Shown here one piece after another: positions 1 to 7,362 of a stretch of DNA of 64,000 nucleotides (the stretch's first letter is position 1; each line of letters starts with the position of its first letter). Under the pieces are notes generated by a model, which saw nothing but the letters and a program-made list of their open reading frames with translations, made no database searches and was not told the origin of the DNA. This DNA is from Streptomyces flaveolus (GTDB lineage: Bacteria; Actinomycetota; Actinomycetes; Streptomycetales; Streptomycetaceae): contig NZ_JNWV01000037.1 in assembly GCF_000716535.1 (NCBI RefSeq), forward strand, positions 248,001 through 312,000, written 5' to 3'. A program made the translations under genes and the position numbers.

Positions 1-51
1 GGCCCGTGCGGCTCCTGACCCCGCACGGTCATCGGGGGCTCCGGCCCGGCG

Positions 52-81
52 GGCCCCGCACAGCCCACTGTGTGCGGGGCC
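52..81. terminator. Hairpin, probable terminator of a gene left of the window
   Basis: Perfect 11-bp inverted repeat (ggccccgcaca / tgtgcggggcc) with an 8-nt loop. No gene is recognisable between the window start and position 157, so the hairpin probably ends a transcript that begins outside the window. It has no T-run, as is usual in Streptomyces. Confidence 0.5.
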
Positions 82-145
82 GCCGATCCCTCGACGACGG
101 ACGTCGGGGGCATCGCGGAAAGGAGCGGAGCGGGCGGTACCGATC

Positions 146-151
146 TACCCT
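146..151 (+). promoter_or_regulatory. -10 box of a leaderless promoter
   Basis: TACCCT fits TANNNT and ends six bases before the ATG at 158. This is the spacing of leaderless Streptomyces transcripts that begin at the A of the start codon. No good -35 hexamer was seen. Confidence 0.4.
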
Positions 152-157
152 GAGGAC

Positions 158-466
158 ATGGACAGCGAGGAACACGTCTGTCCCGTCTGCGGACAGCCCG
201 TGGAAACGGTCGTCAAGCGGCACAAGACCCTGGGCGCCTGGGTGCCGGTCTGGGGCCCCGGTCCCTGCCGCAACCCGGATTGCGCGGCGTACGCCGAGAC
301 CGGCCGTCCCGCGGACTCCGGCCGATCCGCTGAGACCGGCCGATCCGGCCGGAGTGGCCCCCGGCCCGCCGGGCACGAGCGGTCCGCCGATGCGCAGGAA
401 CGGCCGGGTGGCGGCAGCGGTCCGGAGGACCCGTCGGCGGCGGGCACCGAGAACAGCGCCGTCTGA
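158..466 (+). CDS. Small zinc-ribbon-like hypothetical protein
   Basis: 102 residues. The N-terminus has two Cys pairs that could hold one zinc ion: CPVC (Cys8, Cys11) and CRNPDC (Cys37, Cys42). From about residue 48 the chain is low-complexity Gly/Pro/Ser/Arg, probably disordered. The ATG follows a TACCCT -10 box by six bases, so translation is probably leaderless. A similar arrangement precedes the next gene 35 bases downstream, so the two may be transcribed separately. No enzymatic motif is present. Function is unknown; a zinc-binding or nucleic-acid-binding role is only a guess. Confidence 0.65.
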   Translation: MDSEEHVCPVCGQPVETVVKRHKTLGAWVPVWGPGPCRNPDCAAYAETGRPADSGRSAETGRSGRSGPRPAGHERSADAQERPGGGSGPEDPSAAGTENSAV

Positions 467-489
467 GCAGGGGGCGGGCGGGGGCGCCG

Positions 490-495
490 TAGCGT
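490..495 (+). promoter_or_regulatory. -10 box of a leaderless promoter
   Basis: TAGCGT followed by six bases and then the ATG at 502. There is no Shine-Dalgarno sequence before this ATG, which supports leaderless initiation. No convincing -35 box was seen. Confidence 0.45.
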
Positions 496-501
496 GGGCG
501 C

Positions 502-834
502 ATGCCGAAACTGCCGTACATCCTGCACATCACCGAGCGCTCCCTGTGGGAGGCGGCGCGCGAGCGCGGCGCCTATGAGATGTCCACCCGGGGCCGCACC
601 CTCCAGGAGGAAGGCTTCATCCACTGCTCCACCCGCGAGCAGCTCCCGCGCGTCGCCGACTTCCTCTACGGCGGCTACGACGGCCCGGACGAGCTGGTCG
701 TGCTGGTCGTGGATCCGGCGCGGGTGGGGGTGCCGGTGAGGTACGAGTCCGTCGAGCCGGGCGGGGAGGAGTTCCCGCACGTGTACGGGCCGGTGCCGGT
801 CGAGGCGGTGGTGGACGTGGAGTCCTGGGGCTGA
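502..834 (+). CDS. DUF952 family protein
   Basis: 110 residues. The sequence has the features of DUF952: an N-terminal YILHIT strand, a W-x-x-A segment, then EGFIHCST near residues 38-45 and a C-terminal FPHVYGPVP segment. The family is thought, from structure, to resemble ADP-ribosyltransferase-like folds, but its biochemical role is not established. The ATG is preceded by TAGCGT at six bases and by no ribosome binding site, so the mRNA is probably leaderless. The length matches complete family members. The downstream gene is convergent. Confidence 0.8.
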   Translation: MPKLPYILHITERSLWEAARERGAYEMSTRGRTLQEEGFIHCSTREQLPRVADFLYGGYDGPDELVVLVVDPARVGVPVRYESVEPGGEEFPHVYGPVPVEAVVDVESWG

Positions 835-879
835 GCCGGGAGGCAGCGCAGGCAGGCCCCGCACGGTCCCGCGTGGCGG

Positions 880-1647
880 CTAGCGGGCGCCGGCGTCCTG
901 CTCACGCAGACCACCGCCGGCCGGCAGTCCGCCCGTCTCCGGGTCGCGGCCGGTCAGGCAGTACGTCCCGCCGGCCGGGTCGCGCATCACCGTCCAGTGG
1001 GCGCCGTCGCGCACCGCGGCCGCGCCCAGTTCCTCGTGCCGCGCCCGGACGGCGGTGATGTCCGTGCAGGCCAGGTCGAGGTGGGCGGAGGCGGGGCGCT
1101 CCTCGTCGAGCCGCTGGAGCAGCAGCCGTACCGGCAAGCCCGCCGGCGGCCGCAGTACGGCGAACTCCGGCCGGGAGCCGGCCTGCCGCTCCCACCCGGT
1201 CAGCGCGGCCCAGAACGCGGACTCGGCGTCGTACCGGGACGGCGGGATGTCGAGGCACACCTGGTCCAGGCGGCTGCAGGACACCACCGGCGGCCGTACC
1301 GTCTCCCCGTGCCAGGGCACGGCGCAGAACAACTGCCCTGCCGGAGAGCGCAGTACGGCCCAGTCGCTGTGGTCCGCCACGAGATCGGCGCCGAGTCGCC
1401 GGGCGCGTGCCGTCAACTCCCGTACGTCGTCGGCGCACAGGTCGATGTGGGCGCCGCCGTCGCCCTCGGTGACGCCCTGGAGCTTCACGCCGGGGTCCGC
1501 CGCCTCGGGCAGCAGGGTCACGAACTCGCCGTGTTCGCCCCGGAACGCCGAGAGCCGGGTGCCGGTGACGGCCGTCCAGAAGGCACACGCTTCGGCGAGG
1601 CGCGCGGCGGGCCGGTCGGCGAAGGCGTACGTCCAGCGGATGGTCAT
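880..1647 (-). CDS. Two-domain VOC (glyoxalase/bleomycin-resistance-like) protein
   Basis: 255 residues with two vicinal-oxygen-chelate modules, about residues 1-125 and 130-240. Each begins with the family pattern of strand, helix and F-W-x-x-x-T-G (ACAFWTAVTG and SAFWAALTG). The modules end in the usual Asp-Pro-Ala/Ser-Gly segments. VOC proteins are metal-dependent lyases, dioxygenases or antibiotic-binding proteins; the substrate cannot be read here. It is the last gene of a minus-strand operon after an AraC regulator and a single-domain VOC protein, 60 bases from the latter. This suggests an inducible detoxification or resistance function. Confidence 0.8.
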   Translation of the reverse strand: MTIRWTYAFADRPAARLAEACAFWTAVTGTRLSAFRGEHGEFVTLLPEAADPGVKLQGVTEGDGGAHIDLCADDVRELTARARRLGADLVADHSDWAVLRSPAGQLFCAVPWHGETVRPPVVSCSRLDQVCLDIPPSRYDAESAFWAALTGWERQAGSRPEFAVLRPPAGLPVRLLLQRLDEERPASAHLDLACTDITAVRARHEELGAAAVRDGAHWTVMRDPAGGTYCLTGRDPETGGLPAGGGLREQDAGAR

Positions 1648-1707
1648 CCGGGGAGTCTAGGCGGAGCGGTGTCCGAACAGGGCCACGGGCAGCGGGAGTT
1701 CAGCGGG

Positions 1708-2124
1708 TCAGCCCGTGGGGCGCTCGATGAAGCGGAGCTGGTTGCCGGCCGGGTCCCGGAACGCGCAGTCGCGCACCCCGTACGGCTGGTCCATCGGCTC
1801 CTGGAGGACGTCGGCGCCGGACTCGCGTACCCGCTCGTACAGCGCGTCGCAGTCGGGCGTGGTGAAGATGACACCGCGCAGCAGACCCTTGGCGAGGAGT
1901 TCGTTGAGCGCCTGCTTGTCGGCGGGGGAGGCGTCCGGGCTCGCGTCCGGCGGCTCCAGGACGATCTCCACGTCAGGCTGGAGCGGGGAGCCCAGGGTCA
2001 CCCAGCGCATCCCCTCGAAGCCCACGTCGTTGCGGATCTCCAGACCGAGCACATCGCGGTAGAAGGCGATGGCCTTGTCGTGGTCGTCCACGGCAAGGAA
2101 ACACTGCGCGAGTTTCACGTCCAT
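1708..2124 (-). CDS. Single-domain VOC family protein
   Basis: 138 residues. It has the AIAFYRDVLGLEI start of a glyoxalase-fold domain and ends in the conserved RDPAGNQLRFIE segment. A helical insert rich in Asp/Ala/Pro (about 77-100) separates the two beta-alpha-beta halves, as in many Streptomyces paralogues. The gene lies 34 bases downstream of the AraC-type regulator and 60 bases upstream of the two-domain VOC gene, all on the minus strand. A pairing of AraC and VOC suggests induction by a small molecule, which is inference. Substrate unknown. Confidence 0.82.
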   Translation of the reverse strand: MDVKLAQCFLAVDDHDKAIAFYRDVLGLEIRNDVGFEGMRWVTLGSPLQPDVEIVLEPPDASPDASPADKQALNELLAKGLLRGVIFTTPDCDALYERVRESGADVLQEPMDQPYGVRDCAFRDPAGNQLRFIERPTG

Positions 2125-2158
2125 GGACTCACCCTAGGACCGAGGGACGGCTCGCGCC

Positions 2159-2560
2159 TCAGTACGGGCGGCGGCGCGGCCGGGTCAGCCTGCGGGCGAC
2201 ACAGGGCGGGATCGCCGCGGTCTCCTCGTGATCGCGGGCGCGGTAGGCGCTCGGTGTCTCGCCGACCAGCTCGGTGAAGCGGGAGCTGAAGGAGCCGAGC
2301 GAGGTGCAGCCGACGGCGAGGCACACCTCGGTCACGGTGAGATCGCCCCGGCGCAACAGCGCCTTGGCCCGCTCGATCCGCCGGGTCATCAGGTAGCTGT
2401 ACGGCGTCTCCCCGTACGCCTTGCGGAAGCTGCGCTGGAAGTGACCCGGGGACATGAGGGCGTCACGGGCCAGCTCGGTCATGTCGAGCGGCTCGGCGTA
2501 CTCGCGGTCCATGCGGTCGCGCACGCGCCGCAGCCGTCGCAGGTCCTCCAGGGCGGTCAC
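2159..2560 (-). CDS. AraC family regulator consisting of the DNA-binding domain only
   Basis: 133 residues, starting at GTG. The whole protein is the double helix-turn-helix domain. The first HTH lies around DMTELARDALMSPGHFQRSF; the second contains VTEVCLAVGCTSLGSFSSRF. This is followed by the family's GETPSAYR motif and a basic tail. There is no separate effector domain, as in MarA/SoxS-type regulators. It is the first gene of an operon with two VOC proteins and diverges from the PiT remnant at 2665 across about 100 bases. It probably controls the VOC genes. Confidence 0.85.
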   Translation of the reverse strand: MTALEDLRRLRRVRDRMDREYAEPLDMTELARDALMSPGHFQRSFRKAYGETPYSYLMTRRIERAKALLRRGDLTVTEVCLAVGCTSLGSFSSRFTELVGETPSAYRARDHEETAAIPPCVARRLTRPRRRPY

Positions 2561-2664
2561 CCGCTCAGCTTCGCACAGGACCGCGCGACGGAGTCCCGCG
2601 AGTCGGACGGAGCGTTCTCCTCCAGTTATCCGGGCATTGACCTGCCCTTGCTTGCCATTGGGGA

Positions 2665-2946
2665 ATGGACCACATCACGTTCCTCGTGGCGGTCGTCATC
2701 GTCACGGCACTGGCGTTCGACTTCACGAACGGGTTCCACGACACCGCGAACGCGATGGCCACCTCCATCGCCACCGGCGCGCTCAAGCCCCGGACCGCGG
2801 TCCTGGGCGTCCTCGGCCTGTCCCGCGCCGAGGAGGCCGGTGACGGCGGGTCCGGCACCGGCCGGGCCCAGGCGGGGTTGTGCTTCCTCGCGTGCGCGGC
2901 GGTGGTGGCGTACGGGATCCATCTGATCGTGCCGCAGTTCCACTAG
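2665..2946 (+). pseudogene. PiT-family phosphate transporter remnant with a large internal deletion
   Basis: An open frame of 93 codons. Residues 1-45 match the N-terminus of Streptomyces PiT (Pit) transporters, including the signature DFTNGFHDTANAMATS and a first membrane helix. The next stretch (residues 47-66) is Gly/Glu/Arg-rich and unlike a transporter. The last 25 residues form one hydrophobic helix ending GIHLIVPQFH, like a transporter C-terminus. Full members have 330-420 residues and about ten helices, so most of the protein is gone while the frame is kept. It is most likely a decayed gene; a functional micro-transporter is improbable. No DUF47/PhoU-like partner lies beside it. Confidence 0.65.
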
Positions 2947-3000
2947 GGGAGGCTGGGTCGGGTCGCCCTGACGCGGGCGGCACGCGGGCCTCAGGACGCC

Positions 3001-3036
3001 AGAGCGGCCCGCCCGGGTGTCCGGGCGGGCCGCTCT
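3001..3036. terminator. Strong bidirectional terminator between the PiT remnant and sodN
   Basis: Perfect 16-bp inverted repeat (agagcggcccgcccgg / ccgggcgggccgctct) with loop gtgt. It lies 54 bases past the PiT remnant stop and 60 bases past the sodN stop, so it can serve both converging transcripts. Confidence 0.8.
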
Positions 3037-3095
3037 CGCGTGGATTCCGGCCTGCGGCACAACCGGCCGCGGGTACGGGATCAAAGGGCCTCGGG
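3001..3095 (-). ncRNA. Candidate sodN 3'-UTR small RNA (s-SodF-like)
   Basis: In S. coelicolor a roughly 90-nt RNA processed from the sodN 3' UTR, s-SodF, pairs with the 5' end of sodF mRNA (iron SOD). Here the distance from the sodN stop to the end of the terminator hairpin is 95 nt, close to that size. The minus-strand sequence contains ggccctttgatcccg, a C/T-rich patch that could mask a purine-rich ribosome binding site. The target gene is not in the window, so this rests on position, length and family knowledge only. Confidence 0.4.
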
Positions 3096-3491
3096 TCAGG
3101 CCTTCTTGGTCTCCCAGAAGATCTTGTCGATCTGGGCGATGTAGTCCAGCGCCTTCTGGCCCGTCGCCGGGTCGGTGGACGCCTTGGCGGCCGAGAGGGC
3201 CTTCAGGGTGTCGTTGACCAGCTGGTGCAGCTCCGGGTACTTCTCGAAGTGCGGGGCCTTGAAGTAGTCGCTCCAGAGCACGGAGACGTGGTGCTTGGCC
3301 AGCTCCGCGCGCTGCTCCTTGATGACGGTGGCGCGCGCCTGGAAGTGGGGGTCGTCGTTGCCGGCCATCTTCTCCTGGACGGCCTTCACCGACTCCGCCT
3401 CGATGCGGGCCTGGGCCGGGTCGTACACGCCGCAGGGCAGGTCGCAGTGGGCGCTGACCTTGACCTTGGGGGCAAACAGGCGGGAAAGCAT
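3096..3491 (-). CDS. sodN: Nickel superoxide dismutase precursor
   Basis: 131 residues. A 14-residue leader ending in Ala is followed by the mature N-terminus HCDLPCGVYDP (His15, Cys16, Cys20). This is the nickel hook that binds Ni with two thiolates, the His side chain and backbone nitrogens. The rest is the four-helix bundle of the NiSOD hexamer; length and sequence are canonical. The enzyme converts superoxide to oxygen and hydrogen peroxide in the cytoplasm. The ATG has a good ribosome binding site (gaggaagga). The maturation protease SodX is divergent, 145 bases away. Nickel-dependent regulation is known for the family; no clear Nur box was identified here. Confidence 0.97.
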   Translation of the reverse strand: MLSRLFAPKVKVSAHCDLPCGVYDPAQARIEAESVKAVQEKMAGNDDPHFQARATVIKEQRAELAKHHVSVLWSDYFKAPHFEKYPELHQLVNDTLKALSAAKASTDPATGQKALDYIAQIDKIFWETKKA

Positions 3492-3636
3492 GGAGCATTC
3501 CTTCCTCGTGATCGTCTTCTCAGGTGCGACATTACTCCCTGAGCAAGGCGATTTCTCGGGTGCCCCCTAGGGCTTAGGACAAAAGTCCAGGGTGAGACTG
3601 AGACTGGTGGAGGAACGGACCGGGGAGGTGCCGGGG

Positions 3637-4071
3637 ATGCCGGAGCTGTCGCAGGAGACCGAACGGGGGAGGGCCGTGGCGCCCTTCGGACTGGCCGAGG
3701 TGACCGGCCCGTCCATGGTGCCCACGCTGCACCACGGGGACCAGCTTCTCGTGCGGTACGGGGGTGCGGTCAGGCCCGGAGACGTCGTGGTCCTGCGTCA
3801 TCCGTTCCAGCAGGACCTGCTGGTCGTCAAGCGTGCCGTGGAGCGGCGCGAGGGCGGCTGGTGGGTGCTCGGCGACAACCCGTACGCGGGCGGCGACAGC
3901 ACGGATTACGGGGTCGTGCCCGAGGAGCTGATTCTCGGGACGGCCCGGTTCCGGTTCCGGCCGCTCCGGGCCGGTCAGCGCTCGCCGCTCGCGCTGCTGC
4001 GCTGGGCGCTCTCGGCGGCGAGGCCGCTGCTGCCCGTCCGGTCGGCCTCCAGGCGCTTGCGGGCCCGGTAG
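3637..4071 (+). CDS. sodX: Nickel SOD maturation protease, signal peptidase I (S26) type
   Basis: 144 residues from the chosen ATG. The catalytic Ser lies in GPSMVPT (Ser26) and the general-base Lys in LLVVKRAV (Lys65), the Ser/Lys dyad of S26 peptidases. The box GDNPYAGGDSTDYG (about 81-94) is also typical. SodX removes the SodN leader to expose the Ni-binding His. A longer GTG start at 3592 is open but lacks a ribosome binding site. The ATG at 3637 has ggaggtg six bases upstream and was preferred. There is no membrane anchor. The last 97 bases overlap the convergent CGNR gene. Confidence 0.9.
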   Translation: MPELSQETERGRAVAPFGLAEVTGPSMVPTLHHGDQLLVRYGGAVRPGDVVVLRHPFQQDLLVVKRAVERREGGWWVLGDNPYAGGDSTDYGVVPEELILGTARFRFRPLRAGQRSPLALLRWALSAARPLLPVRSASRRLRAR

Positions 4072-4604
4072 GCGGCGACGTTGGCGCGGGTGGCGCAGCG
4101 GTCCGAGCAGTAGCGGCGGGAGCGGTTGGTCGAGGTGTCCAGGTAGGCGTTGCGGCACGGGGTGGCTTCGCACAGGCCGAGCCGGTCGACGCCGTACTCG
4201 GTGAGGTGGAAGGCCAGGCCCATCGCCGCGATCGCCGCGTAGCCGGCGGTGGCGTTGGACGGGTGGTCGGCCAGGTGCATGTGCCAGAGCGGGCGCCCGT
4301 CCTCGTCGCGGAGGTCGTGCCCGGAGATCTGCGGGCTGACCGGGAACTCCAGCAGGAGGGAGTTCAGCAGGTCCACGGCCAGGGTCTCGTCGCCCTGGTC
4401 GGCGGCCTCGAAGACCCCGCGCAGCCGCGCCCGCACCGACCGGAAGCGTGTGACGTCGGCGTCGGTGGCGCGGCGGGCCGCCGACGAGTTGTCACCGAAG
4501 AGATCGCGGACGGCCTCGACCGTGGTCAGGGTGTCCCTGCCCCTGGCCGGTTCCTCGCTGTTGACGAGACGGACGGCGTAATCCGAGTAATAGGCCAGTT
4601 CCAC
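3975..4604 (-). CDS. CGNR zinc finger (ABATE domain) protein, probable transcription regulator
   Basis: 209 residues. The N-terminal 130 residues fit the ABATE (putative stress-induced regulator) domain. The C-terminal zinc finger uses Cys145, Cys150, Cys166 and Cys170 in the pattern C-x4-C ... RRYCSDRC, followed by a basic Y-R-A-R-K-R tail. The eponymous CGNR motif is degenerate here (CATR). Such proteins are thought to bind DNA, but targets are unknown. The 3' end overlaps the convergent sodX gene by 97 bp, so the two transcripts could form an antisense pair. It is divergent from the methyltransferase at 4705. Confidence 0.85.
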   Translation of the reverse strand: MELAYYSDYAVRLVNSEEPARGRDTLTTVEAVRDLFGDNSSAARRATDADVTRFRSVRARLRGVFEAADQGDETLAVDLLNSLLLEFPVSPQISGHDLRDEDGRPLWHMHLADHPSNATAGYAAIAAMGLAFHLTEYGVDRLGLCEATPCRNAYLDTSTNRSRRYCSDRCATRANVAAYRARKRLEADRTGSSGLAAESAQRSSASGER

Positions 4605-4704
4605 TTGTAGTCCTTACGGAGGCGCTTTATCGTCGGGTCTGCGGTCGGGTAACAGCCGGTCGTGCTTCCAGGGTATTACGCGAACCGAGGGGAGTCGGGG
4701 TTCC

Positions 4705-5463
4705 ATGACGACGAGTACCGGGACCGACTGGGCGGCTTGGCAGGAGAGCTGGGACCGGCAGCAGGAGTGGTACATGCCGGACCGTGAGGAACGCTTCCGG
4801 ATCATGCTCGACATGGTCGAGGCGCTCGTCGGTACGGCCCCCCGCGTGCTGGACCTCGCGTGCGGCACCGGCAGCATCACCGCCCGGCTGCTGCGCCGCT
4901 TCCCCGACGCCACCAGCACCGGTGTGGACCTCGACCCCGCGCTGCTCGCCATAGCCCAGGGCACCTTCGCGGGCGACGACAGGGTCTCCCTCGTCACCGC
5001 AGACCTCAAGGACCCCGACTGGCCGGCCGCGCTGCCGTACGACTCCTACGACGCCGTAGTGACCGCCACGGCCCTCCACTGGCTGCACAGCGAACCCCTC
5101 GCGGCCCTCTACGGTCAGGTCGCGGGGCTGGTCCGCGACGGCGGTGTCTTCATGAACGCGGACCACATGATCGACGACACCACGCCCCGGATCAACGCGG
5201 CCGAGCGCGCCCAGCGCCACGCCCGCATGGATCAGGCCAAGCGGGACGGCGCCCTGGACTGGACCGACTGGTGGCAACTGGCCGCCCAGGACCCGGTCCT
5301 CGCCGAGCCGACCGCCCGCCGCTTCGAGATCTACGGCGAACACGCGGACGGGGACGTGCCGTCGGCGGCGTGGCACGCGCGCACCCTGCTCGCCCAGGGC
5401 TTCAGCGAGGCCCGGCCGGTGTGGTGCTCACCCTCCGACACGCTGCTCCTCGCCCTCAAGTAG
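4705..5463 (+). CDS. Class I SAM-dependent methyltransferase
   Basis: 252 residues. Motif I, VLDLACGTGSITARLL (from residue 48), and the acidic motif II, TGVDLDPALL (72-81), define the SAM-binding Rossmann fold. Motif IV is seen as DAVVTATALHWLH. The HWL and MNADHMID segments resemble small-molecule or trans-aconitate-type methyltransferases. The substrate is unknown. The gene stands alone, with a strong terminator 25 bases after the stop. An ATG with gaggggag about 15 bases upstream was used; a weak ribosome binding site leaves slight doubt about the start. Confidence 0.85.
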   Translation: MTTSTGTDWAAWQESWDRQQEWYMPDREERFRIMLDMVEALVGTAPRVLDLACGTGSITARLLRRFPDATSTGVDLDPALLAIAQGTFAGDDRVSLVTADLKDPDWPAALPYDSYDAVVTATALHWLHSEPLAALYGQVAGLVRDGGVFMNADHMIDDTTPRINAAERAQRHARMDQAKRDGALDWTDWWQLAAQDPVLAEPTARRFEIYGEHADGDVPSAAWHARTLLAQGFSEARPVWCSPSDTLLLALK

Positions 5464-5488
5464 ACCGGCGCCCGTCCCCACCGACGAA

Positions 5489-5527
5489 GGGCGAGGGCGG
5501 TACGGAGATCCCGTACCGCCCTCGCCC
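5489..5527. terminator. Bidirectional terminator between the methyltransferase and the ABC importer
   Basis: Perfect 17-bp inverted repeat (gggcgagggcggtacgg and its complement) with loop agatc. It sits between convergent genes, 25 bases from one stop and 60 from the other. Confidence 0.9.
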
Positions 5528-5587
5528 GGTGTGGCGTCGGAGCACCCGCGTCGGAGCACCCGTCCCAGCCGTTTCAGCGCACCCGTC

Positions 5588-6394
5588 TCAGAGCACCTTG
5601 GACAGGAACGACTGCGTCCGCTCGTGCTGCGGGTTCGTCAGGACGTCCCGCGGGTGGCCGGATTCCACCACCACACCGTCGTCCATGAACACCAGGCTGT
5701 CGCCCACCTCGCGGGCGAAGCCCATCTCGTGGGTGACCACGACCATGGTCATGCCGGACTCGGCGAGGTCGCGCATGACGTCCAGGACGTCACCGACCAG
5801 CTCCGGGTCCAGGGCCGAGGTCGGCTCGTCGAACAGCATCAGCTTCGGGTCCATCGCCAGCGCCCGGGCGATCGCCACGCGCTGCTGCTGGCCACCGGAG
5901 AGCTGCGAGGGGTAGTGCCCGGCCCGGTCGGCCAGCCCCACGCGCTCCAGGAGCTGCATGGCGCGTTCCCTGGCCTGCGTCCGGTTCGCGCCCTTGACCT
6001 GCACCGGCGCCTCCATGACGTTCTCCACGGCCGTCATGTGCGGGAACAGGTTGAAGCGCTGGAAGACCATGCCGATGTCACGGCGCTTCATCGCGACCTC
6101 GCGGTCGCGCAGCTCGTACAGCTTGTCGCCCTGCTGGCGGTAGCCGACCAGCTCGCCGTCGACGTACAGCCGTCCGGCGTTGATCTTCTCCAGGTGGTTG
6201 ATGCACCGCAGGAAGGTCGACTTGCCGGAACCGGAGGGGCCGATGAGGCAGAACACCTCGCCCGGCTCGACCTCCAGGTCGATGCCCTTGAGCACCTCGA
6301 CATGGCCGAAGGACTTGTGCACGCCCTGCGCCTTGACCATCGGGACGGTGGTCCGCGGCGCGCCGTCCTGCGTCTTGCTCAGCTTGTCGGTCAT
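5588..6394 (-). CDS. Polar amino acid ABC importer, ATP-binding subunit
   Basis: 268 residues. Walker A is GPSGSGKST (52-60), the Q-loop FQRFNLFPH (111-119), the signature LSGGQQQR (165-172), Walker [10 protein letters not shown] (186-194), and the H-loop VTHEMGFA follows. The protein belongs to the GlnQ/HisP group that energises uptake of polar amino acids. The start overlaps the permease stop by four bases (ATGA), so translation is coupled. It is the last gene of a three-gene minus-strand operon of binding protein, permease and ATPase. A specific substrate (glutamate, arginine or other) cannot be decided from the sequence. Confidence 0.93.
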   Translation of the reverse strand: MTDKLSKTQDGAPRTTVPMVKAQGVHKSFGHVEVLKGIDLEVEPGEVFCLIGPSGSGKSTFLRCINHLEKINAGRLYVDGELVGYRQQGDKLYELRDREVAMKRRDIGMVFQRFNLFPHMTAVENVMEAPVQVKGANRTQARERAMQLLERVGLADRAGHYPSQLSGGQQQRVAIARALAMDPKLMLFDEPTSALDPELVGDVLDVMRDLAESGMTMVVVTHEMGFAREVGDSLVFMDDGVVVESGHPRDVLTNPQHERTQSFLSKVL

Positions 6395-7326
6395 GCCATG
6401 CCTCCCTTGGGCCGGCCCAGGGACAGCATGTTCGTCTTCACTTTCTGCCAGGGCGTCGGCGGCAGCTGGCGGCTGGAGCCGCGGGCGTAGTACCGCTCGA
6501 TGTAGTACTGGCCGACGCTCAGCACCGAGGTCATGATCAGGTACCAGGCCGCGGCGAGGAAGTACATCTCCACCGGGGCGCCGGAGTTCTGGCCGATGTC
6601 CTGGGCGTAACGGAAGAGCTCGGGATACTGGACGGCCGCCACGAGCGAGGTCGTCTTCAGCATGTTGATCACTTCGTTGCCCGTCGGCGGCACGATCACG
6701 CGCATCGCCTGCGGGATGACCACCCGGCGCAGCGTCTTGCCGTGGCTCATGCCGAGCGCGTGGGCCGCCTCGGTCTGGCCCTCGTCCACCGCCAGCAGGC
6801 CGGCCCGGCAGATCTCGGCCATGTACGCCGCCTCGTTCAGACCCAGGCCGAGCAACGCCGTCAGCAGCGGCGTCATGAAGTTCGACCAGTAGTCCTTGTA
6901 GAACGGCATCAGGTTGATGTACTCGAAGACCAGGCCCAGGTTGAACCAGAGGAACAGCTGGACCAGGACCGGGGTGCCGCGGAAGAACCAGATGTAGAAC
7001 CAGGCGATGGACGAGGTCACCGGGTTCTTCGACAGCCGCATCACCGCGAGGACGATGCCGCCGACGATGCCGATCAGCATCGACAGCACCGTCAGCAGGA
7101 GGGTCTTGCCGACACCGGTCAGGATCCGGTGGTCGAAGAAGTAGTCCGGTACCGCGTGCCAGTTGATCCTGCCCTGGCCGAACGCGTAGATGATCGCGAC
7201 GAGGAGCGCGATCGCGATGACGGCGGAGACATAGCGTCCGTAGTGCCGGACCGGAATGGCCTTGATGGCCTCCGCGCCGGCCGGGGGCGTGTCCACCGGC
7301 CCCGCCGTCTTGTCGATGTCAGTCAC
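6391..7326 (-). CDS. Polar amino acid ABC importer, permease subunit
   Basis: 311 residues. After a cytoplasmic N-terminus (about 35 residues) come one membrane helix (35-52) and then the His/Glu/Gln/Arg/opine-type permease domain with four or five helices. The EAA loop is [22 protein letters not shown], which docks onto the ATPase. One fused polypeptide probably forms a homodimeric channel. The gene follows the binding-protein gene by 36 bases and overlaps the ATPase gene by four. Confidence 0.92.
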   Translation of the reverse strand: MTDIDKTAGPVDTPPAGAEAIKAIPVRHYGRYVSAVIAIALLVAIIYAFGQGRINWHAVPDYFFDHRILTGVGKTLLLTVLSMLIGIVGGIVLAVMRLSKNPVTSSIAWFYIWFFRGTPVLVQLFLWFNLGLVFEYINLMPFYKDYWSNFMTPLLTALLGLGLNEAAYMAEICRAGLLAVDEGQTEAAHALGMSHGKTLRRVVIPQAMRVIVPPTGNEVINMLKTTSLVAAVQYPELFRYAQDIGQNSGAPVEMYFLAAAWYLIMTSVLSVGQYYIERYYARGSSRQLPPTPWQKVKTNMLSLGRPKGGMA

Positions 7327-7362
7327 GGGAATTGCCTCTCAGTGGCCGCTTGGTGCCGCGGG

